From Plakobranchus ocellatus (lineage: Eukaryota > Mollusca > Gastropoda > Plakobranchidae): a stretch of 21,797 nt of DNA. Numbering within the stretch: position 1 is the stretch's first letter; each line of letters starts with the position of its first letter. Position numbers and translations under genes: made by a program. The stretch is from the NCBI GenBank assembly GCA_019648995.1, contig BLXT01005154.1, positions 793,300-815,096 on the forward strand, written 5' to 3'. This document shows, one piece after another, positions 18,101 through 21,797 of this stretch. The notes under the pieces are model-generated. The model saw only the letters and a list, made by a program, of their open reading frames with translations, was not told where the DNA came from and did no database searches.

Positions 18101-19897
18101 AAAACACATTCTACATTGTCTGATTCCTTGTTTTACCATTTTATATAACTATTTTTACACTTTTTGTTGATCTCTGCAAAGATTTTTTTTTATAAATGAC
18201 CCTAAGATTTTTCTTGCCTATGTTTCACACTCTTAAAATGTGGAAAAGTTTTTTTTTAAACTCTTCTGACAAAAGTCTTAAAGAGTCAATAAAATAATGA
18301 TTTGTATTTTCATATATGCCACTTCCTTCCCTTGGCATCCACAATTTATGGTCCTTTTGGTGCCTTTATGTGAGATACAAAATAAAGAAGCCAATGAGAT
18401 TTTGACATTTCTTGTCTAAATACTCTTGTAGAAGCATCAAGACTTAGAGCAAGAATTTGTAATGAGTACACACGTTGTTGTTCTTGATGCAGCACAACTT
18501 CTATGGCAAAAGGATGTCATGGATAGCGCAAAGTTTGATATGACTTGACTTCATTTTGTGAAGGAGTTTATGGTGTGATATAATGTACATGTATTTTCAC
18601 CTGAAATTCAACTTTGAAAAGGCCTGTTTTTGTTTAAAACGGTGAAATCCCTCCTTTATTTCCCAATAAAGACTGCTCATAAAAAAAATTTTTTAAATCC
18701 TAGTATCCAATAGTCTAAGTTGATTTCACGGGGGGAAGATACCACCTGACGCCTTTGTCTTCTCTAAGCTTTAAAAAAAATTAGAGTACTGGAAATACTC
18801 CTTTGCAATAAAGGATCTTCAGCACTTTGGATGTAACGTAGGAGTAGGAGTTAAGTTTGGTCTTTTATTTGCTGCCCCATCTCAACTGCAAACTGAAAAA
18901 AAAACAGAGTGTCCCCCCCTCCCCTGCCCTTTAATAGAAAAAAAAATTGCCAAGTATTACTTGATCTACTCTAGATCTAGGATTCGTACTTGGGTGTCCA
19001 GCAACAGGGCTTCTCCATTACTGAGACTATTCTCACAGCGGTACTCACGCTGCTGAGAGAAAAAATGTCTGTGACAAGCGTAATTGCAAATGATCTCACG
19101 TAAGGGATCTAAATTCAGGTGTCTTTGTTAGATCTTGCTTGGTTAGTTATGTCAGAGACAAGATTCAATAAGCTACGAGGAGTGTTTGGGATCAAGATCT
19201 AGATTCTTGGTAATCTTTTTCAAAGTGACTATTGTCTAAAACACTCAGGGAAAAATAGATCCAATCCTTGTTTTCAGGCATGTCTTTGGTTTCACTTCAA
19301 GTACACCGGGATGACAAGTCAACCAATCCCAAATATTATAATCAGTGTCTGTTGCATTGTTAAAATGTTCTGTTCTTTGCCATTCACTTCACAGGAGTGA
19401 CTGCAGGCCATGCAGGTCACATGAACAACAGAAGAGAGCAAACCCTGCTGAGCCGTTGTAGGAATCATGGGGACCTCGTAAAGACAACGGGTTGATTTTG
19501 CCTCTACTTGTAGCACATAACGACGTGCTTTCATCTGAAAGTCTGTTCTATTCAGGAAAATAAGGTCAGAATCTATTTTTCCCAGCGTCAGGAAAACAAG
19601 GTCGACCTAGTATTTTTGTACTTTAACACCACAAACACTTTGGGTTTTAAAATGATGTTGATGCATTCAAGATGCTAAAATACGAATACGGCTCTCCCAT
19701 TTAGCGATTCTAGGTTAGGTTTATAGGTCTGTGTCTACATTTAGATATAAGCGTATGTAGATCTTACCCCTGTAATCTGAAGGTCCTGAGATAGGACTGG
19801 TGGTAAGGAAATTTAATAGCGGTTCAGTTAGTTCCACTTTCTGAACTGATGAATCATCGGCACTGATTTCTACGATGCTAACCGTTTTCTCCGACAT
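2961..19897 (-). CDS. Giant SUMO/SIM-rich, SAM-tailed nuclear scaffold candidate (complete spliced gene model, 4305 aa)
   Basis: Four coding exons are joined: 19897-19768, 17648-5374, 4630-4314 and 3156-2961 (12,918 nt, 4305 codons plus TAA). Introns start GTAAGA, GTAAGT and GTATGT and end TTTGCAG, TCCACAG and CCCTCAG. Junction phases are 1, 0 and 2 and all keep the frame open. Order along the protein: N-terminal SIM-like motif (6-11), basic Arg/Gln helix (about 75-120), Ser/Lys region with NLSs (120-490), Gln-rich repeats (about 660-1050), Ser/Thr region with nine IKxE sites (1481-2470), SxKDV repeats (about 2550-2710), PxDLS motifs (2727, 2936), 41-residue KxD/E repeats (3060-3480), acidic SIM cluster (3685-4056) and SAM-like domain (about 4217-4290). 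No signal peptide, membrane segment or enzyme domain is visible. I do not recognise the family. The inferred role is a nuclear scaffold or corepressor that is SUMO-modified and SUMO-binding. The gene model is well supported; the function is inference. Confidence 0.8.
3157..4313 (-). other. Intron 3 (1157 bases), splitting the SAM-like domain
   Basis: It runs from donor GTATGT (4313-4308) to acceptor CCCTCAG (3157). It is AT-rich, contains a 67-base tandem array, and has no additional exon that would keep the frame. Confidence 0.7.
3431..3697. repeat. 67-base tandem repeat, four copies
   Basis: Copies start at 3431, 3498, 3565 and 3632 with the word GGCTGCGTATTT. The period is exactly 67 with few substitutions. 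Because 67 is not a multiple of three, the array creates several long overlapping spurious reading frames on the minus strand. Confidence 0.92.
4314..4630 (-). CDS. Coding exon 3 (residues 4136-4240 plus two bases; first half of SAM-like domain)
   Basis: The acceptor TTTGTCCACAG ends at 4631 and the donor GTATGT covers 4313-4308. The exon is 317 bases, enters at phase 0 (matching exon 2) and leaves after two bases (AA). The first 80 residues are a Ser/Lys-rich linker. Residues 4216-4240 read HDLATWDKEKVSAWLQEHKL and on, which fits helix 1 of a SAM domain: Trp4221, then the E-K-V-x-x-W-L pattern (4224-4230). The frame runs into intron sequence with no stop for some distance, but that tail (YVFFAWYKSFFLP...) does not resemble SAM, whereas splicing to exon 4 does. 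Confidence 0.72.
4631..5373 (-). other. Intron 2 (743 bases)
   Basis: It runs from donor GTAAGT (5373) to acceptor TCCACAG (4631). The donor-proximal 315 bases are a four-copy tandem array (separate entry). The remainder is AT-rich with T runs and no gene. Confidence 0.7.
5061..5376 (-). repeat. Four-copy ~75-81-base array repeating a consensus 5' splice site
   Basis: Units begin at about 5061, 5149, 5230 and 5303 (plus-strand word AGAAGACTATGAG). Each unit carries GTAAGT on the minus strand, at 5373-5368, 5298-5293, 5217-5212 and 5136-5131. The last three have the context CATG|GTAAGTC. The first is the donor used in the gene model. Copies 2 and 3 are nearly identical; the outer ones have diverged. 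Confidence 0.85.
5374..17648 (-). CDS. Coding exon 2, 12,275-base internal exon (residues 44-4135)
   Basis: This exon is open throughout and encodes 4091 full codons. An acceptor (TTAATTTGCAG) ends at 17649, and a perfect donor (CTG|GTAAGT) begins at 5373. The first Met inside it (17421) is not the true start: the frame stays open upstream to the acceptor, adding LPGAQWNCQLEW and a basic helix (residues about 75-120) before it. Beyond the donor the frame would stop after four codons (VSLD), so those residues belong to the intron. Composition is extremely biased to Ser, Thr, Gln, Pro, Ala and Val, and nearly all is predicted to be disordered. Likely NLSs are KLKKSKKARK near residue 397 and PTKRKQ...QQKRL near 1065. 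Ordinary internal exons are far shorter; this is one of the odd points of the window. Confidence 0.88.
5623..5646 (-). repeat. GAT/GAC tract coding Asp8 between two hydrophobic cores
   Basis: Eight Asp codons (mixed GAT and GAC) encode residues 4045-4052, between FVV and VIMVE. The synonymous GAC interruptions suggest that the acidic run is kept by selection on the protein and is not only a young microsatellite. Confidence 0.85.
5833..5850 (-). repeat. (GAT)6 tract coding Asp6 beside a SIM
   Basis: Six GAT codons encode residues 3977-3982, immediately after VIEV and before VVEDD. Confidence 0.85.
6337..6363 (-). repeat. (GAT)9 microsatellite coding Asp9 beside a SIM
   Basis: Nine identical GAT codons encode residues 3806-3814, directly after VIDLCG and before VVI. 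A pure trinucleotide tract is slippage-prone, so the acidic flank of this SIM can change length. Confidence 0.9.
7340..8600 (-). repeat. Degenerate ~41-residue protein repeat carrying psi-K-x-(D/E)
   Basis: Lysines in (V/I/L)K(S/T)(D/E)-like sites fall at residues 3066, 3104, 3147, 3187, 3235, 3286, 3311, 3397, 3431 and 3473. The steps are 38, 43, 40, 48, 51, 25, 86, 34 and 42, a mean near 41 if 86 counts as two. Several units also contain a beta-prone YQVVVA-type core about 20 residues away: Y at 3130 (YQVVVAQPV), 3265 (YQVVVATA), 3343 (YQVVAQ) and 3380 (YEVVVAPA). The 3311-3397 gap holds a unit with the YQVVA core but no lysine. The spacers are Ser/Thr/Ala-rich. This is a protein-level, old repeat; the DNA is not obviously tandem. 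Possible roles are SUMO acceptors or docking strands. Confidence 0.65.
8959..8973 (-). other. PLDLS, CtBP-type PxDLS motif
   Basis: Codons at 8973-8959 encode Pro-Leu-Asp-Leu-Ser (residues 2936-2940) in the context IKPLDLSAGG. PLDLS is the canonical form of the CtBP-binding motif. Together with PEDLS upstream it suggests corepressor recruitment. This is a motif match only. Confidence 0.5.
9586..9600 (-). other. PEDLS, CtBP-type PxDLS motif
   Basis: Codons at 9600-9586 encode Pro-Glu-Asp-Leu-Ser (residues 2727-2731), followed by VKQ. PxDLS is the known binding motif for the cleft of CtBP corepressors. In a disordered, nuclear-type protein it would be exposed. Five residues can occur by chance, but a second copy (PLDLS, residue 2936) lies 209 residues on. 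Confidence 0.45.
9600..10125 (-). repeat. SxKDV-type degenerate protein repeats
   Basis: Residues about 2550-2730 contain SEKDVSEKL, SEKDVPHKP, CKDISTKS, SEKDIANA, LQKDVTITS, SQKDVLSDS, KKDIHCES and GRDVSSKS, spaced roughly 17-18 residues apart. The shared core is (S/Q)(E/Q/K)KD(V/I) followed by S/T/K residues. The repeat differs from the KxE modules on either side and looks old. I know no function for it. It ends at a PEDLS motif (residue 2727). Confidence 0.6.
10362..13344 (-). other. Region with nine IK(K/Q/I)E SUMO-acceptor consensus sites
   Basis: Hydrophobic-Lys-x-Glu sites have lysines at residues 1482 (IKKE), 1578 (IKKE), 1630 (VKQE), 1748 (IKQE), 1822 (VKQE), 1904 (IKQE), 2105 (IKKE), 2247 (IKKE) and 2468 (IKIE). 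A tenth, at 1686, is VKQQ and has lost the Glu. The surroundings are conserved as well: PLHIRIKKEHHDS and PLHIRIKIEHVMN, HQVRIKQEQYLAS and NPVRVKQEQFSV. The intervening sequence is Ser/Thr-rich filler with little similarity. Psi-K-x-E is the established SUMO E2 (Ubc9) acceptor consensus. The last site is followed by an acidic run, as in negatively charged amino-acid-dependent SUMO sites. Actual modification is inferred. Confidence 0.7.
14640..15795 (-). repeat. Gln-rich protein repeat domain (QQPVRMQG-type)
   Basis: Residues about 660-1050 are built from variants of a 17-18 residue unit of the form QNxxQQPVRMQG. Inside it, 14884-15430 is a higher-order DNA tandem array with an exact 105-base (35-residue) period: the word GACAGGCTG recurs at 15001, 15106, 15211, 15316 and 15421. 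One extra unit at 14884 is 12 bases longer (117). Units differ by few substitutions, so the array is recently homogenised, while flanking 17-18 residue units are much more diverged. Gln/Pro/Met-rich tracts like this occur in transcription regulators and condensate-forming proteins. Repeat number is likely to vary between individuals or assemblies. Confidence 0.85.
17292..17519 (-). other. Basic Arg/Lys/Gln-rich helical segment near the N-terminus
   Basis: Residues about 75-120 read LTAEERIRRNAERKQKQQ, ARRELLRQRKERQKI and WQRERYRQRAMLAHQ in succession. There is no proline and charge is dense. This is the only clearly helical stretch in the first 4000 residues. It could bind nucleic acid, act as an NLS, or form a charged single helix or coiled coil. 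It resembles a bZIP basic region only loosely, since no leucine zipper follows. It spans the region upstream of the first internal Met, so a gene model starting at 17421 would lose it. Confidence 0.5.
17649..19767 (-). other. Intron 1 (2119 bases)
   Basis: It runs from donor GTAAGAT (19767) to acceptor TTTGCAG (17649). It is AT-rich with no convincing coding exon. It contains a diverged 36-base direct repeat around 19552-19617 (both copies begin TCAGGAAAA). A weak tRNA-like A-box/B-box pair lies on the minus strand at 19029-19015 and 18990-18980. Confidence 0.7.
19768..19897 (-). CDS. Coding exon 1 (start codon, residues 1-43 plus first base of codon 44)
   Basis: The ATG at 19897-19895 opens a 43-codon frame beginning MSEKTVSIVEISADDSS. 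It ends AGG-G followed by the donor GTAAGAT at 19767-19761. The leftover G joins AT at the start of exon 2 to make GAT (Asp44), so the phase matches exactly. An in-frame TGA lies 16 codons upstream (19945-19943), which makes this the first possible Met even if the exon extends further. A consensus acceptor TTATTTCAG ends four bases before the ATG, so the 5' UTR probably continues in an unseen upstream exon. Position -3 is A, acceptable for initiation. The segment SIVEISADD looks like a SUMO-interaction motif: a hydrophobic core followed by Ser and acids. Confidence 0.72.
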
Positions 19898-20503
19898 TAT
19901 ACTGAAATAATTTGTTATGTTGCAAAGAAAAAATTTAAAAAATCAGTCAATCCATCTTTGGGTGAGAGTCTTCAGGCTACAATGTATTGCTTTAGATTCA
20001 AATCTTATCCAAGCCTATATACTGGGACACTGCATAATTCTGCAACTAGATCCACTTCTAGATCTAGCTCGCTGTGTTTACGTTCGGTTCTATTGACAGC
20101 CATCTTTTAACTTCCTGTTGGGTAAGGCTCAGTCTGTTACTGGGCATGGAGGTGGGTAAAGTTACGGCCTGTGCTGTCAACTGATTCACTAAAGGTACGG
20201 AAATGGACGTGATTTCAACAGTTTGACAAATAGTAGTTTGAGAAAATAATTTGCTATTAGCACAGTAAGAGTACGCACAATAAACGACTGTTAAAGACCA
20301 CGATGAAACATTAGTAGCTTCCAACGCATTATTTAAGTAGTTGTAGTTGGGGGCCAAGCTTGAATAGATAAAAAGAATGAAAAAAACATATCTAAATAGT
20401 GCTCCATGGATTAAAAAAAATATCCTATGTAGAAAAAGCATGTGTGATTCAAATCAATCACAAGTTGGATAATGAGTTATGAGCACAACGAGTAAGCTCA
20501 CAG

Positions 20504-20588
20504 TATATCGTTGTCCGAATCAAAAACTCATGTAAGCGACAATTTTCAAATGTCACTCATAGGAGTTTTTGAATCAGGTGACGATATA
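20504..20588. repeat. Imperfect inverted repeat, ~27-base arms
   Basis: The left arm at 20504-20530 (TATATCGTTGTCCGAATC...) pairs with the right arm at 20561-20588 (...GAATCAGGTGACGATATA) with a few mismatches, leaving a loop of about 30 bases. Both arms contain GAATCAAAAACTC or its complement. Confidence 0.75.
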
Positions 20589-21044
20589 TTTTTATAGAAA
20601 ACATAAGAACAGATTTTGTTTCTGTTTTAATTCTGTCAAAAGATATGCAGGTTTAAAGATTGTATTCTTAATATCTTTTAGAGGCAATAAAATTGTTAAA
20701 AGGCTCTATCAGAAAAGCATTCAAAGCGATTGTGACTTGTTTGCTTTAGCTGACCCGAAAAATTTGACAGTGCCCTTTTTTTTCGGCAGACGTGTAATGC
20801 ACGTTTTATTTTATTTATTCTTTTCTGTCTATCTTTTCAATTCTTTTTGCAAGAATCTTTGCTTTTCATTTTGTTTTGTACATTTTCCCTGAAAAAAATT
20901 CAAATATGACTTAAACTTCAAAGCGGCGATTTAAATAATACAGCCAGCATCTAGCTCTTTGCAACGCATTAATTTTAAGAGATATGACTTTTTTCGGGCA
21001 TTGGTTTATTAGACGTCCATGCATTTCCCGGTAACTGAAAAGGA

Positions 21045-21165
21045 GGGGGGGGGGGGGGGGGNNGGTGGCGAATCCGTCCAAAATCTGCAAGGACTCTTCT
21101 GTCGCAGGTCCGAGCCCCGCCACCAGCGCGCTGACCTGATATTGCGCCTGAAAGCCTGAAATCAT
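21045..21165 (+). mobile_element. Poly-G tract plus tRNA-like (possible SINE) fragment
   Basis: A run of 17 G, two unresolved bases (21062-21063) and GG lead into GGTGGCG (21064-21070). This is exactly complementary to CGCCACC at 21118-21124, a seven-base-pair acceptor-like stem around 47 bases. A B-box-like GGTCCGAGCCC lies at 21107-21117. The fold is too short for a true tRNA (T stem incomplete). The minus-strand translation (GLGPATEESLQILDGF) resembles peptides I recall from gastropod repeat-derived predictions. Best guess: a tRNA-derived SINE fragment. Confidence 0.4.
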
Positions 21166-21757
21166 CTTGTTGTGGAATGGCTATACACAAAAACCAAATC
21201 AAAACCCACTAACTTCATCGTTCAGCGAGTCAGCAAATTATGCCATCTTTTCCTCAGTATCCATCTAAAGCAATCTAAATTTATTGCGATATATATATAT
21301 AACCATTATCGAAATATTACAAATAGACCTTGACATACATCCTATATGATACATGTATCATCTCAACCTGACCAAAGCTGATATTATATGAAGCATTCAT
21401 AAAGTCGGCGAATTAACCGATATTAAGAATGTTGTAAAGATCTACACTTTTGTTTTTTCTGTTTGAGGTAAATTAATTATACTCGGAGCTTTGAGTGAGC
21501 AACAACTGGAAGCCTCAAGCGTCACCACCTGAGATCAGTAAATAATTTAAAAATAACAGGCCCTACCTATAGCTTAGTGACACAACCATTACTCATGGAA
21601 AACATACGGTGTTTTGAATGAGGCAGAAATAATGGAACCTAGGTGCTGATAACAAAAACCAAATGACCCGACTGCCTATACACAATGGATCGGTTCTCCG
21701 GAAAGGCCAACCCGGGTCTAGAGAGTTTAACCTAGAAAGGGTTAAAGATATACTGTG

Positions 21758-21759
<2 letters not shown>

Positions 21760-21797
<38 letters not shown>
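21760..21797. repeat. (AAT)n microsatellite at window end
   Basis: An uninterrupted AAT run continues to the last base, so its full length is unknown. Confidence 0.95.

Larger units (their letters stand above)
19902..21797. other. 5' flank: no supported gene
   Basis: An upstream noncoding exon and promoter of the giant gene should lie in or beyond this stretch. One candidate is an AAGATGGC (YY1/initiator-like) box on the minus strand at 20106-20099; evidence is thin. Short reading frames here are AT-rich and lack recognisable domains. The stretch also holds an inverted repeat, a poly-G/tRNA-like fragment, a 16-base palindrome (21346-21361) and an AAT microsatellite. Confidence 0.5.

Noticed and set aside
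18980..19029. tRNA-derived SINE on the minus strand in intron 1 (A-box-like and B-box-like words)
   Set aside because: The boxes are only 24 bases apart, matches are loose and no full fold forms, so it is not annotated as an element.
20064..20441. 125-codon minus-strand frame upstream of exon 1
   Set aside because: AT-rich, no domain, no splice link in phase to exon 1, and an in-frame stop precedes the ATG. It could be part of an upstream transcript but is unsupported.
20569..20892. 107-codon plus-strand Phe-rich frame
   Set aside because: Composition follows T-rich DNA and no motif or homology is recognisable.
21346..21361. Perfect 16-base palindrome ATGATACATGTATCAT
   Set aside because: Palindromes of this length are expected occasionally by chance in AT-rich DNA, and nothing nearby suggests a site.
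1..21797. CRISPR array, bacterial operon, intact rRNA or tRNA genes, viral or retroelement coding regions
   Set aside because: None seen. Tandem arrays lack the repeat-spacer pattern, and no reverse transcriptase, integrase, transposase or capsid-like frame is present.

Overview
The window reads as animal nuclear DNA. It is AT-rich, has long introns with consensus GT-AG borders, and carries CT, AT, CA, CAG and AAT microsatellites. Its single convincing gene is one enormous spliced gene on the minus strand. A gastropod mollusc is my best guess, because of repeated TCTAGATCTAG-type words and a tRNA-like dispersed fragment near 21.1 kb whose translation resembles junk peptides I remember from gastropod predicted proteomes. 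That is recollection, not a search.

Layout, in gene order (right to left). 19902-21797 is 5' flank with an inverted repeat, a poly-G/tRNA-like fragment and a terminal AAT microsatellite. Exon 1 (19768-19897 coding) holds the start codon. Intron 1 is 17649-19767. Exon 2 (5374-17648) is a 12,275-base internal coding exon. Intron 2 (4631-5373) contains a tandem array that repeats the 5' splice site four times. Exon 3 (4314-4630) and exon 4 (2961-3156) each encode half of a C-terminal SAM-like domain and are separated by intron 3 (3157-4313), which has a 67-base tandem array. 1-2960 is 3' UTR/flank, starting with a 42-base triplication that contains the stop codon. All three exon junctions agree in phase (1, 0, 2), giving one continuous 4305-residue reading frame.

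I recognise no named family for the protein. It is almost wholly low-complexity, but it is packed with short motifs. There is a SIM-like motif at the N-terminus and a basic Arg/Gln helix with nuclear localisation signals. A Gln-rich repeat domain follows. Then come nine IK(K/Q/I)E-type SUMO-acceptor consensus sites in extended modules, and a degenerate repeat carrying a hydrophobic-K-x-(D/E) site about every 41 residues. Two PxDLS CtBP-type motifs are present. An acidic C-terminal region has seven SUMO-interaction-like motifs beside GAT-encoded poly-Asp tracts. The SAM-like domain comes last. My inference is a nuclear scaffold that could be polySUMOylated, bind SUMO and self-associate, probably in transcriptional repression or a nuclear body. 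This design is the main candidate for an undescribed system here.
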